The notes under the pieces: model-generated | The model's database searches: none | Told to the model about the DNA's origin: nothing | What the model saw: only the letters and a program-made list of their open reading frames with translations | Part shown: positions 22,580 to 33,074 of the stretch, in pieces | Numbering within the stretch: the first letter of the stretch is position 1 | Layout of the letters: each line of letters begins with the position of its first letter | Program-made: the position numbers and the translations under genes | From: Ophiura sarsii | Taxonomy: Eukaryota; Echinodermata; Ophiuroidea; Amphilepidida; Ophiuridae | DNA length: 64,000 nt | Assembly (NCBI GenBank): GCA_035610835.1 | Contig: CM069449.1 | Span: 61,838,292-61,902,291, forward strand | Reading direction: 5' to 3'

Positions 22580-23215
22580 GCTTCAAATGTCCTTTATAAC
22601 TTGTATCCAGATGATGAATGGTACATAAATATAATATGTTGTCGCAGGGGCAAATCCACATAGACGTATGTCTCCCGGGTCTTTTTCTATACATACAACA
22701 CTGATTGAATCTGAAAGTTCAGTATCTCATCTTCCTGTCTCGGTTTTGTTTTAAATCTAAATATCTCTGAACAGTGCAACAGTCGGGTTGTTTATGTTAC
22801 ATGATGGTCCGTAAATGAAATTAACAAATGTCAAATGTCAACCATGCACTATAAATATCAGACTTCTTACGGGTGATATATGACATGATCTCGTTATTAA
22901 ATAGCCTATACTATATGGTCGAACACTACTTCTTGGTGTACAATATCTTCGAAATAATATACTTCTTATTTGAGATTTATGTTCATACGAAATTAATGGT
23001 TGTGTGAATAGAGATATTCACTTTGGACCTCATTAACTATGTCATTAGATGGCCACATACCAAGCTGCCCTTGTTGTTAATTGAAATATTTACCTGTCAG
23101 TGCCCTTTACTTTCAGATGTTGGGACTGTGACATGACCATGATGAATTTCATTGCAACAGAAAAGAGTAATTGTTGAGGAAATTGGATGCTTCTTTGGAA
23201 AGAGGGTTATTAAGT
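22580..23215. other. No recognisable gene
   Basis: Unassigned sequence. Confidence 0.35.
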
Positions 23216-23216
23216 T

Positions 23217-24252
23217 TAGTTTAGTTTAGTTTAGTTTTTATTTGGCATCACAACATATACAAATAACAAATCACACGAGAATAAAATTATAATAACATTC
23301 AATAAATAACGCATATCACAATGCCATCCCAAACTGGAACGGCAAGCACACCACAACACCAAAAGTTGCAAGGCCAGGATAGCCCATAAAAGCTAGCTAC
23401 ATGTGCAGGCTTATTTCCAATGGGGTCCCAAAACAACACAACAAGAGGGCCATGGACGTGGAGTAACATAAACAAAATGACAATGGACACATTGGACAAT
23501 AAGCCTACACACGTATAAAATCTGCAGATTCCTGCTTCAGAGCGCAATCAGCCAGGTGTTTTTTCACAGCCTTTTTAAATTCCATCTTCCTGCGTATGGT
23601 CTGGATATGTGGTGGCAGGGCGTTCCAGTCTAAGATGGCATTGTAGTAAAATGACTTGGAAGCAATTCCTTTAACTCTAAAGACAATAAAATTGAAATTG
23701 CTTGACCTAGTTCGGGGGGAATGAGCACTCGTGGTTCTTATGAAATTGTGAGCAAGGTATTAGGAGCACCAATACCATTAAAGATATTAAAAACGTGGTT
23801 AAGTCTTAACTGTTTTGCACGGTCCTGTGTATTTAGGAGTCTAAGTAAATTACGGTTAAATTGATCAATGTGAGTCCTTGGAGACAATTTCAAAATGAAG
23901 CGAACTATTTTGTTTTGGGTGACTTGTAATTTGTGTCTGGCCCTGGTATTGATACCAGCAAACCATGCGGAACAGCAATAGTCAAGGTGACATTGGATCA
24001 GAGCTGCACTCAGATTTTTACGCAAGGTTTGGTTAAGGTAACTAGAATGTCTATAAAGAAATTTGATACGACCAACAACTTTCTTGACAAGATCGTCCAC
24101 TAATTTGTCTCCAGAGACTGTTTGATCAATTGTTACTCCAAGGTAGTTGATATGCCATCAACCGAGACAAGTTGTTGTCTGTTTGACAGATAAGATTTAA
24201 ACCAACTAGGGTTGATTCCCATGAACTCAAGTTTGGAACACAAAGGCCCGGT
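23217..24252 (-). mobile_element. LINE (Jockey/CR1-like), 5'-truncated with an internal deletion
   Basis: Reading leftward, 24250-24150 encodes a CSKLEFMGINPSWFKSYLSDRQQ segment, the conserved stretch upstream of the catalytic palm. It then jumps directly to YLGVTIDQTVSGDKLVDDL and a 120-codon thumb/C-terminal frame (24100-23738). The whole GVPQGS..YADD region is missing, so the copy lacks its catalytic centre. After a frameshift the C-terminus continues as ILDWNALPPHIQTIRRKMEF. The 3' UTR (23510-23241) ends in (AAACT)n on this strand (23217-23240). The same UTR and tail occur on the + strand at 34683-34903. Confidence 0.85.
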
Positions 24253-24254
24253 AT

Positions 24255-24640
24255 TAAGTTAATGACATGGAAGTATCTGACACATGCCTAGCTTTGACAC
24301 TTCAAATACGGTATATATAGATCATGATGCATATGCTATTATGGTGTAGAGATGGAAGAGGTGACTTTTTGTTTTGGTAATATAAAAATTTGTACAACGG
24401 TCAAAGAGTTGTAACTGGTAGGCTGAGCCAGAAATTAGAAGTGGAATGTAAGTTGGAAAATATTAGTTGAGCGCCATGCCATGTCTCGCCATATCACAAA
24501 TAATAAGGTCAGCAAGCTAATTGCCAATAGAATTCCTGCTAGTGCTGTTAATACAAAGAAAAATACAAAGTAGGCTGTGAATACTTGGAACTCTGAAGGA
24601 GAAGAACGCTAATGACGATCGTAACGCCCCCGTGTTATTT
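24255..24640. other. No recognisable gene
   Basis: Unassigned sequence. Confidence 0.35.
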
Positions 24641-24652
24641 GTGGGTACCGTA

Positions 24653-24931
24653 CAGGGGCGGACTGGGAACTGAAAGCGGCTGTGGCAAAATTATTAAACA
24701 TGGTAAAGCGGCCGGCTTTTTGACCATGTCAACGTAGCGAGCGGGGGGCCGGGGGGGGGGGGGGGGGGGGGTAGGACAAAGTTTAGTCCAAAACGGCCCG
24801 AAAAAAATGCTTTACACAATGGGAAAGGGGGAGATTTCGGAAAACTTCGTATGTAACCGGCCTTGAGAAGGCCAGAACCAAGCGGCCCATGTGGCAATCG
24901 CCACAACGCCACAGTGGCCAGTCCGCCCCTG
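24653..24931. mobile_element. hAT MITE, 279 bp, perfect 8-bp target duplication
   Basis: The ends CAGGGGCGGACTGG and CCAGTCCGCCCCTG are perfect complements. Both flanks are GTACCGTA (24645-24652, 24932-24939). A G21 tract lies at 24751-24771. There is no coding capacity. Confidence 0.95.
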
Positions 24932-24939
24932 GTACCGTA

Positions 24940-25730
24940 CCTCCTATTGAATGGAAGAAATGTTTAATATGTCAACTCAAGTGCCGCATATAAATATGAC
25001 ATTTTGACCGTCATTTATGACAGGTTATGCGTTTGAATAATAACTTGAACATGATCACAAAGCTATGTCAGGGGTTTCTGAAATATCAACTTCTTTAGGC
25101 GCATGTTTCAGCACGAGAGGGAACACTGACTTTGTAAATCGACTTGGGTATGCCAATTCCAAAAGGTTCAGTAAAATCATTGCGATTATTGTACCTCCCA
25201 ATGTGTAGCATACTAAAAATAATAGTGAGGTTATACTAGTTTAGGATGTCCCTTATGACTAGCATGTTTATACATAAAGGTATTGAATTATTAGTTCCAC
25301 ATTTGCTGGTAATTCATAATCTCTGAATGAAATTAGAATACTATCAATGCCTGTTAGTTGATAATAATGTTAAATACTGTCAATTACCAAAATACAAAAA
25401 AGTGCTTGTAATTCAGAAATCGTGCTCATAATAGTCATACATTTATATCTAAGACTTTGCTGTTAATATCTGTATCACTCTGCCCTTTATATCCACTAGA
25501 AATATTACAATCTCCTACACATGTCATGACTCAATTCAACCCAATTAATGAATGTGGCTATTAGATGTCCAGTCTTCCCTTGGGCCTGTATAATAGTCAA
25601 CATGATATGCTAGCTAGCTGTCCCACATATCAAATGGTAGCTGTCACCTACATGCCATATAGAACAGTAGTGCTGTCATACCGAACGGTAGCTGTCACAT
25701 ACATGATGTAATAGAACGGTAGTTCTGTGC
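24940..25730. other. No recognisable gene
   Basis: AT-rich sequence. GAACGGTAGCTGTCAC phrases repeat near 25630-25720 (three imperfect copies of about 30-40 bp). Confidence 0.4.
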
Positions 25731-25731
25731 T

Positions 25732-26525
25732 ACAGGCTGTCCCAAAATGATGAGTACCCATCAATGCCCAAAGTTCAAATCAATTGTTTCATCATCAAAA
25801 TCAATGAAATTAGATTCGTTGTTTTTGTATCATATTTGCTATACTAAACTCTTTTATTAGAATTTTAGATCATGAATATCGGACTTATTTTAATGAAGTT
25901 ACACTCCATTGTGTAAGACATGGTGATTTCACCTTTTTGGCAAAGTGCAAAAAAAAAAACAATTAAACAGCTTGTTTGAAAGAAACTAATACATTCTCTT
26001 AATCTCTTGTTTGCTAATATCTTAGGTTCCTTTTTATTTTAAACTGCTGTTGTATCATATTGTTGTTCAAACCATTAATACCTCTTCATTTTGATTCAAT
26101 TTGAAGAGTAAAAATGGATCGTCACGCATGAACGACCCAAGCTTTGTTTCTATAATGAGCTAGTTTTGAGGCTAAACTTGAGGGACATTTAAACAGGTAA
26201 AGACGTGGTCATGGGCAATTAGCAGTGGCTTAGACTTCTTTTTTATATTGGGGATGCAATTTCCTACAAACTTGGTAAAAATGATATAGTCCCTTAGTGT
26301 TTAACCTCACGAAATCAATTCTCCAATGTGAAAATGATATCTAAGCCTGATGCATGGGGTCACTCAAGTGTGACAAACTTCTTTTACCCGTTAAATTGAA
26401 TTAAGGAGAATAATTAGTATTGATTTGAACACCCATAACTAATAATAACAGAAAGACACACAAGATTATATTGAGTAGACAAGAGATTATGAGAATACAC
26501 AAGTTTCTTTCAAACAAGCTGAAAT
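25732..26525. mobile_element. Long-arm foldback family, copy 1 (right end truncated)
   Basis: It starts TACAGGCTGTCCCAAAATGA. The stretch 25953-26145 is repeated in inverted form at about 26350-26525 (CAGCTTGTTTGAAAGAAACT / AGTTTCTTTCAAACAAGCTG). The outer 220 bp of the right arm is missing. The second copy at 44755-46527 keeps that right arm and lacks the left one, so together they define the family. Confidence 0.75.
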
Positions 26526-26529
26526 AGCA

Positions 26530-26865
26530 CATACGTTAGTCCAATTTGATCTCAAAAGTATCTGAATATCAGAACTATCGTCATCCAAATCCTCCACAGA
26601 ATCGATCGCTATCATCTTGTTCATACCTCACTTAAAAGTATATTTCTGTGCTATATATTTACAGGTTTTTATTCCGCAATCAACACACAACACCAGCATA
26701 CAACAAGTCTTGATAAAGGTAGCCGTCGTGGAAAGAGAATCCAAGCAGTTGAACTTTGAGCCCACTTTGTCTATAGTTCCCCAGTCGTCTTACCGATGTA
26801 AACAAACACTTTTACGCACGCTACACAGCGCCGGTGGACCGGCTCATCGGGTATTTGGTACACAA
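26530..26865. other. No recognisable gene
   Basis: Unassigned sequence. Confidence 0.35.
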
Positions 26866-26870
26866 GGTTG

Positions 26871-26985
26871 AAGCCGGTATACCGGCGCGTCGGGTATTAC
26901 AGACTCAATCAAGCCGGTAAAAACCGGCGCGTCGGGTATTACAGACTCAATCAAGCCGGTAAACCGGCGCGTCGGGTTCAAAGGG
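26871..26985. repeat. ~41-bp tandem repeat with CCGG(T)n..CCGG palindromes
   Basis: Units start AAGCCGGTA at 26871, 26911 and 26953. Each contains a palindrome (CCGGTATACCGG, CCGGTAAAAACCGG, CCGGTAAACCGG) followed by CGCGTCGGGTATTACAGACT. Confidence 0.9.
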
Positions 26986-27371
26986 TTAAAAAAAAAGCTA
27001 TCAGCAGTCTCATGTGTTGTTAAAAACATTGAATTGAAGATGAATTGTCGTATTTTATAGCTTATAAAACTGTACACACACACCCCCACTTTTCAAAACG
27101 AGGGGGTGTGTTGCACAGAAGCACTAAGTAGTGAAGCTAGGTCCTATTTCACTTAAAGAATAATGAATCTTGACCTTTTCCTAAGCCTTGTTTACAGGAA
27201 TATTAAAGAATTCGCCCTGTTTAGTTTTATTAAGTTGCACACAGGTCAACAATTTGAAATACCATGTCGTATTTCACGAAGATTGAATTATGAATTCTTG
27301 ATAATCTTCTTAAGAAAAATCGCTCTTCTTTATATTAGCTGATATGCGATATAGGACCCAGACGCTAAGGC

Positions 27372-28390
27372 ACAGGGGGTGGTTACTTACAGACCGCGTA
27401 TCTTTTAAGAGTAACGAGCGAAGCGTTAATGGCATGAGTCTGGAATAATAAATGCTCTCCTTGGGCCATTTCTAAGCAATTTCACAGCTCAGAAAGTTAA
27501 TAATTTTGCTTTCTATTTCAGAATATTTAAAAACTGTAGTCATTTAGAATTGTGCTTGATGTCCATGTGACTCTAGGGGGTGTTGGCTACTTACAGATCT
27601 CGTACTTTTTAAGAGTAATGGCGTGAGTTTGGAATAATAAAAATGCTCTCCTCTGAGGGCATTTCTAAGCAATTTCACAGCTCAGAAAGTTGATATAATT
27701 TTGCTTTCTATTTCAAAATATTTTTAAAACTGTCGTCATTTAGAATTGTGCTTGATGTCCATGTAATTGTGAAGAGGAGGTGGTGTCCTTCTCTAGGGGT
27801 GTTGGCTACTTACAGACCGCGTATACTTTTTAACGAGTAACGAGCGAAGCGTTAATGGCGTGAGCCCGGGGGGGGGGGGGTACTCACGTATGTAAGGCAT
27901 ACGGGGGGGGGGGGGACGTGCCGCTCCAGTGGGTCGTTTTTTCATGAGACATCCTTAGCCATGGGTAGGCTTTTCACTGAAAAATCCTTAGACATGAGTC
28001 TATTTTCGCGAAAATTTGCAAAAATTAGGTCTTTTTTCCCGATAATTTGCGAAAATTTGGTCTAAAATTAAGCAAAAAACTCCTGAAAATGGGTACCGAT
28101 TTTTCAAAATCACCCTTAGAAATGGGTAGGGGTTTTGAATCTCCAGCGGCACACCCCCGACCAAACCAAATCTGAAATCTGAGTACCTCCCCCCCCCCCC
28201 CTCCCCGGAGTCTGGAATAATAAATGCTCTCCTTGGGCCGAGGCATTTCTAAGCAATTTCACAGCTCAGAAAGTTAATAATTGTGCTTTCTATTTCAGAA
28301 TATTTTAAAACTGTAATCATTTCGAATTGTGCTTGATGTCCATGTGACGTTAAGATGGTGTCCTTCTCTCTTCCTAATGGTCTACAGCAG
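27372..28390. repeat. Three tandem copies of a ~215-bp unit; the third holds an insertion
   Basis: Each unit contains ACAGA(C/T)C(G/T)CGTA, GAGTCTGGAATAATAAA(A)TGC, CACAGCTCAGAAAGTT and TGTGCTTGATGTCCATGT. Units start near 27390, 27596 and 27820. The third is split by the 27866-28208 element. Confidence 0.85.
27866..28208. mobile_element. Element bounded by G13 and C13 runs, inserted in the third tandem unit
   Basis: The ends are CCCGGGGGGGGGGGGGTACTC and GAGTACCTCCCC..CCCCGG, inverted repeats built around homopolymer runs. The empty-site sequence GGCATGAGTCTGGAATAAT in the neighbouring units shows where it inserted; (G)AG is duplicated at the junction. Inside, 'gacatccttagccatgggtagg'-like phrases recur several times. 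Confidence 0.75.
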
Positions 28391-28575
28391 TGGCGTAACT
28401 AGGCGAAAATTGTCGACTTTACATTTATTTTGGCTATGATTGAGGTACATTTCTATTCTACTTTAAACAAGCTTCTACATGCGAAAATGTTTCGTGTTTG
28501 TACTTTTGACCATCATAATTCCATGATTCCACTTGTCAAATGAACCGACAGTGCCAGTCTCAACCGACACGACAG
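28387..28575 (-). repeat. Second copy of the GTGGCGTA(A/G)C-end repeat
   Basis: It begins CAGTGGCGTAACTAGG. CGACAGTGCCAGTCTCAACC at about 28548 is the inverted match of 13863-13890. Confidence 0.55.
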
Positions 28576-28579
28576 TCAA

Positions 28580-29570
28580 TATTGGGAGTGGGGGAGAGTC
28601 ATCTGAAAACTGTTTACGTCTTACTCTTAGCTTATTTGTTGCACTTTTCATTCTATATGCTTGTATAATTAATATCTACCCTTCCATCTATTTTCAGATT
28701 TATTAAATATTTATTTATCTTTTTTTGTTTTCTTTTTTTTTTACTTTCAAAAGAAAATCCCCATCTGTCAAGAGTCAAGATCGCCATTTAAGTTAAGTAC
28801 GCCTGGGAGAATGGTACGTACGATTTACGTAACTTAAGGGGGGGGGGGGTCTATGTTAGTCAGATAGTAAAATTCAGTGCTTCGGACAAAACTGAGATAT
28901 TAGCACAGTAGGAAACTGCTAAGTCTCTGCTTTAAAATGCTTTTTGTTTGAGGTAAATTGGATTTTCGGTTCTGAAGTTATGGTCGATTGAGTTTCGGGT
29001 GGTTCAAAATATCGGTGGTGTTTTGTATACATTTGTATGTAGAAAACGCTCACCCTGCGATTTTAAGCATTTTCAGTTTTAATTATTTTTTGATCAAATA
29101 ATTGTAGCATTTGATCAAATTTATTTATCAAAATATTAAAATAATTAATTGCACATCATAAATCATCAAAATTTCAAAGTCAACGTCATTTCTTATGTAT
29201 TTCTTTATTTTTCTCAGCCGGCTATTTTTAAGCCATTTATCTTTAAAAATCAATAAAAATGCTAATATAATTGCTATTTTCACCCAAAATGGCTCAAAAT
29301 GTGTCTAAATTCATGCTCTTCCATAATTGAACAACTAATTTTATCCAAAATGTCAACCTTTTTTTTCCTCGCCAATTCTAATATTTTTCATACGTTTTGC
29401 ACGATATCTCAAAACTAGAAAACACGCAAACTTGCAATATGGGATCCAACATAACTCAAAAACGAAACCTCGTATCAGGATGATATTTGGAATGGATAAT
29501 AAGCTTGAATAGAGGAAGAACCCAATGAAGCCGGATTTTCAATTTATCTTTCCAAATTTGAATTATAACG
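28580..29570. other. No recognisable gene; G11 tract at 28839-28849
   Basis: AT-rich sequence. AACCCAATGAAGCCGGATTTTC (29519-29540) and its inverse around 29618-29640 form an inverted repeat that leads into the next feature. Confidence 0.4.
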
Positions 29571-29574
29571 TAAA

Positions 29575-29775
29575 ATTCCTGATTGGTCGGTTCCTGGTTA
29601 CCATGGCAACCGTATAAAAAATCCGGCTTTATTGGGTTGTGCGCATTGTTTCCATGCATCATCTACCAAAGTATGGTGAACATGCAACATTTAGTTTTCT
29701 AGTAAAGTTGGATCCAGTGTTTAGCCAATCAGAGGCCTTGGCTGGTTACCATAGCAACCAGATCAAAAAACGCGC
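29575..29775. promoter_or_regulatory. Two X-box (RFX-type) palindromes, each next to a CCAAT sequence
   Basis: GGTTACCATGGCAACC at 29594-29609 and GGTTACCATAGCAACC at 29744-29759 match the X-box consensus bound by RFX factors. ATTGGTC precedes the first and CCAATCAG the second. The spacing of 150 bp and similar flanks (..AAAAAA..) suggest a duplicated unit. Whether it is a promoter or part of a repeat is not known; no exon is visible beside it. Confidence 0.45.
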
Positions 29776-29892
29776 ATTTTTTGAAACGCTGTTACCTAAG
29801 CTTCAATTTGATATATGACTCTAAGGGGTAAACCCACGGTAACATTGAGAAAATCTGTTCCCAAAATTGGTGAAAATAACATAGACCCACCA

Positions 29893-29916
29893 CCCCCCCC
29901 CCCCCCCCCCCCCCCC
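29893..29916. repeat. C24 homopolymer
   Basis: The longest single-base run in the window. Confidence 0.95.
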
Positions 29917-30251
29917 TTAAAATGGCGAGTATTACCTTTCTTAAGCAGGTCATCTCAAGTAGCCTGCTCTCGTTTAGAGTCCATTTTTTACTCTGAGCCG
30001 TACATTTTTGATAGACATTATCGGGGTTGAGTAGGCCTATAGCTCCATTTTGATCTGACGTGAAATATCTTTGAATTCCGTAATGTCATTTAGATTTTTG
30101 CATTACGTATTACAAATGAAAGCTCATCCCACCCCTGATCAAAGTAGGACACTGTCCACTGATTTCTTCTGGTTCCGCTTTTAAATCATTGTTGTCTCTC
30201 AAGTGTATTCATTTTCCCCGCTCGGGGACCTTTCCCGGGCCCATGGTGACT

Positions 30252-30568
30252 GTCCTCCCCGGGGGTTACCAACATCGTACGTGGATGTGCCTGCCGGATT
30301 TTGAAAATTTGACTTTCTCTATACCTATTTTCGGGCCAATTTCCCGCCCATCAGTTATACCAATTTTGTTAGAAAAGCACCCAATTTGCACAAATTGGGC
30401 GCTTTTTACAAAAAAAGTCCTCAAAATACACCCAATTTATGCCAATTGGGCACTTTGGTCTGTGACGAAAACACCCCATCGCTATACCATTTTTCCCGAA
30501 AAAGCACGGCAGGCACATAATACGTATCTAGGCTACCATATCAATGTGAGAACCCCCCCCCCCCCCCC
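30252..30568 (+). repeat. G-run repeat, copy 2 (homologue of 21733-22016)
   Basis: It shares ATCGTACGTGGATGTGCCTG, ACTTTCTCTATACCTATTTT and the ACCCAATTTATGCCAATTGG stretch with copy 1. It is bounded by CCCCGGGGG at the left and C16 (30553-30568) at the right. Confidence 0.75.
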
Positions 30569-30569
30569 G

Positions 30570-31130
30570 GATCCACCCATGCCACCCGATAGCACGGCGC
30601 TCGTCGCAAGGAAGCAACTAAATTGAAGGCTGTAGGTAGCCTGAGATCCACAGCAGCGGCCTCTGCAGTGGTTTACGGGCATTTGCCTAATAAGTGAGGA
30701 CGCCGGTTGTCCGGGTTGCGATGTTCGTTACCGTAAACAACATTTGATACCTGACGGAGTAAAGCGCATAGCACATGTAGGCTACATTGTACAGCAATCA
30801 GTCCGGGTCGGGTTCGAGAGTCGAGACCGTGTATTTTTGTTGTTAAATTAATTCACGCGAACCAGTTGGTCGAGTCTATAGTGAAATGATTAAGAATTGT
30901 TTAATTTGTTTGAATTAAATTAAATTCCTGTTTAGTGAAAGCAAAAAACCCACTCTTTTTAACTGTAGGCCTACAGTGTGTCTCAATAAAAACCGTGCAC
31001 GTGTTTACCCAACTTATTGACCATGAACTTCTAGAATTTTGCGTAACTATTGCATACATATTGATAGACTAACGCCGAGCTTTCATATGCCGTTCATTTC
31101 ATCTGATTTGGATTTGTCAATCTTGAGAGA
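30570..31130. other. No recognisable gene
   Basis: Contains CAGTGTGTCTCAATAAAAAC near 30974, which looks like one end of a mariner-type MITE. No partner end was found. Confidence 0.35.
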
Positions 31131-31134
31131 CCAA

Positions 31135-31526
31135 TTAAAGGCATATTATGTGATCTTTTCCAGAGGGCGCCCTCTATTCATGATTTTTTTTAGAAAGTAG
31201 ATTTTCTTGCAGATTTACATTTCCGATCATACGTACATCATACATACATTCCAAGTTACAGAGCGATACGATCCCTAATTACCTCAAAATCATGGTTTTA
31301 GAGTGAATTTAGAGTGAAAAATATCAACTGTCGGAATTCCGACAGTTTATTTTCACTCTAAAACCATGATTTTGAAGTAATTAAGAATCGTATTGCCCTG
31401 TAAATTGGAAATTATTATGTTTGCATGATTTATGATCAGAAATGTAAATCTGCAAGAAAATCTGCTTTCTATTTTTTTTCCGATGTTGAGGGCGTTCCCT
31501 GGAAAGATCACATAATATACCTTTAA
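31135..31526. mobile_element. TTAA-target foldback element, copy 2
   Basis: Same family as 16753-17132, nearly full length, with TTAA at both ends. It shares its right TTAA with the next copy. Confidence 0.9.
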
Positions 31527-31820
31527 AGGCATATTATGTGATCTTTTCCAGAGAGCGCCCTCTATTCATGATTATTTTTTAGAAAGTAGATTTTCGTTTT
31601 AGAGTGAATTTAGAGTGACAAATATAAAGTGTCGGGATTCCGACAGTTTATTTTCACTCTAAAACCATGATTTTGAAGTAATTAAGAATCGTATCGCCCT
31701 GTAACTTGGAATGTATGCATGATTTATGATCAGAAATGTAAATCTGCAAGAAAATCTGCTTTCTATTTTTTTTTCGATGTTGAGGGCGTTCCCTGGAAAG
31801 ATCACATAATATACCTTTAA
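31523..31820. mobile_element. TTAA-target foldback element, copy 3 (internally deleted)
   Basis: It starts in the TTAA that ends copy 2. About 90 bp of the left arm (CTTGCAGATTT..CATGG) is missing. The two elements stand head to tail with one TTAA between them, so one probably inserted into the target duplication of the other. Confidence 0.9.
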
Positions 31821-31870
31821 CTAAAGCTCTCTAAAATCGACGTTGTGCCACTTTACAGTTTGCAATGAAT

Positions 31871-32316
31871 ACAGGGTGGTTCAATAAAACGTTGACAGAT
31901 TTTGAAGTCATTTTTTTTTAAAATTCTGTAGATTTAAAAAAAATCTTTTCAATATTCATCAACTATATGATCTTGACCATCTATGCTGAAAATATCGTTA
32001 CAAATAACCTTACGGTTGCAAAATAACAGCCATTTGAACAAAGTTTGTCCCATTTCACTCTGTCCACGGGTATAGGGCCTACTGATTTCGCGACGTTACA
32101 ACCAGTGTGGTACAATAAAACGTTGACAGTTTTTCAAGCCATATTTTTCAAAATTGTGGGATTTGGTTTAATTTTTTTTTGCTGTTTACATATTCCTCAA
32201 AAATATCATCTTGGCCATCTATGAAAATCTCAATGTTAATAATGCTATGGCGGCAAAGTGATAGCTATTTGAAGAGAATCAACTCTAAAATCTCTTTGTC
32301 CACGGGTAAGTCTACG
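31871..32316 (+). repeat. Tandem duplication of a ~235-bp unit with a MITE-like end
   Basis: Unit 1 begins ACAGGGTGGTTCAATAAAAC, unit 2 (about 32103) AGTGTGGTACAATAAAACG. Both continue GTTGACAG.TTTT.AAG.CAT, then CTTG.CCATCTATG, and end CTTTGTCCACGGGTA / CTGTCCACGGGTA. The copies are clearly diverged. Confidence 0.75.
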
Positions 32317-32426
32317 GGAAATGACCAGCAATGTCACTTTTAAGGCATGAGCATAGACAATTACACTTCCAATCTATGGAAATCAATAATTCTAATTTTA
32401 AGATGTTAACATTCGTGGGGCTAATC

Positions 32427-32670
32427 GAGGGGGCGGGGCAGATGTGTCAGGGAGAGTATATAATGGGAGGGGATATTCGAATCGCAAAACAGAGCCTCCC
32501 ATATAAGGGCACATGGGCGTGAGTACGCGCGATGTGACTTGTAAAAGGAGGGCGCTATCTTGACAACGCCATGATTGACAGCACGAAAGTCCTTATAAGG
32601 CACATGAGACGCTTAATGTGAATTAATTTAGACGCGCGATGTGACTCGTAAATCGAGGGCGCTATCACAC
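32427..32670 (+). promoter_or_regulatory. Probable NOMO promoter region: GC box and two CArG boxes in a tandem duplication
   Basis: A GC box (GGGGGCGGGGC) lies at 32429-32439. Two blocks of about 107-bp period follow. Each has a perfect CArG box, CC(A/T)6GG (CCATATAAGG at 32499-32508, CCTTATAAGG at 32591-32600), followed by an ACGCGCGATGTGACT..GAGGGCGCTATC stretch (32525-32559 and 32632-32666). CArG boxes are the known target of SRF. Position 150-310 bp upstream of the NOMO start codon suggests a promoter role; that is an inference. Confidence 0.5.
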
Positions 32671-32726
32671 TGCGGCTTCAATCTCGGCAATGGGAGCTTG
32701 TGTACAGTGGCACCCGTCTGGATGTG

Positions 32727-32769
32727 TGCAAAACACCGATACGCCCAACCGGTTGTAGGTAATTTAAAC
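32727..32769 (+). repeat. 43-bp perfect inverted repeat, copy next to NOMO exon 1
   Basis: Exact reverse complement of 35529-35571. It includes CCGATACGCCCAACCGGTTG and ends 43 bp before the NOMO start codon, so it is probably in the promoter or 5' UTR. Confidence 0.9.
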
Positions 32770-32812
32770 GGAGTCGCCCAACACTACTCGTGATACACGT
32801 CTTTTTATAGAA

Positions 32813-32950
32813 ATGGACGTCTTTAGGAAAAACATTGGGGTGTTTTTTACCTTTTTTACAACATTGCTGTATTTTTCTACAGCGGATGAATTTCTCGGGT
32901 GTGGCGGATTCGTCAAGTCAGACGTTGAGATCAACTTTTCCCGCATTGAG
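32813..32950 (+). CDS. NOMO: NOMO (nodal modulator), exon 1 with start codon and signal peptide
   Basis: This is the first coding exon, 46 codons. NOMO is a large single-pass ER membrane glycoprotein built of beta-sandwich repeats. In vertebrates it forms a complex with nicalin and TMEM147, takes part in the multipass translocon and modulates Nodal signalling. Residues 1-24 are a signal peptide with a hydrophobic core (GVFFTFFTTLLYFS), followed by the mature N-terminus with CGGFVKSDVEINFSRIE, which matches vertebrate NOMO almost residue for residue. The start is the only ATG in frame, with A at -3. The exon ends GAG|GTAACA at 32950/32951, phase 0, and joins exon 2 in frame. Upstream are duplicated CArG boxes. 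Frames on the other strand here are shadows. Confidence 0.93.
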
Positions 32951-33074
32951 GTAACATTAATCAATGTAAAGCCACTAAACACAATGAAACAACGCCGTGC
33001 GAGACTGCATAATTTTGCAGATTGTAGAATTCGGCAGTATGAAAAGGGCGTGAAAAGTGGGTTACGCGAGTAAA

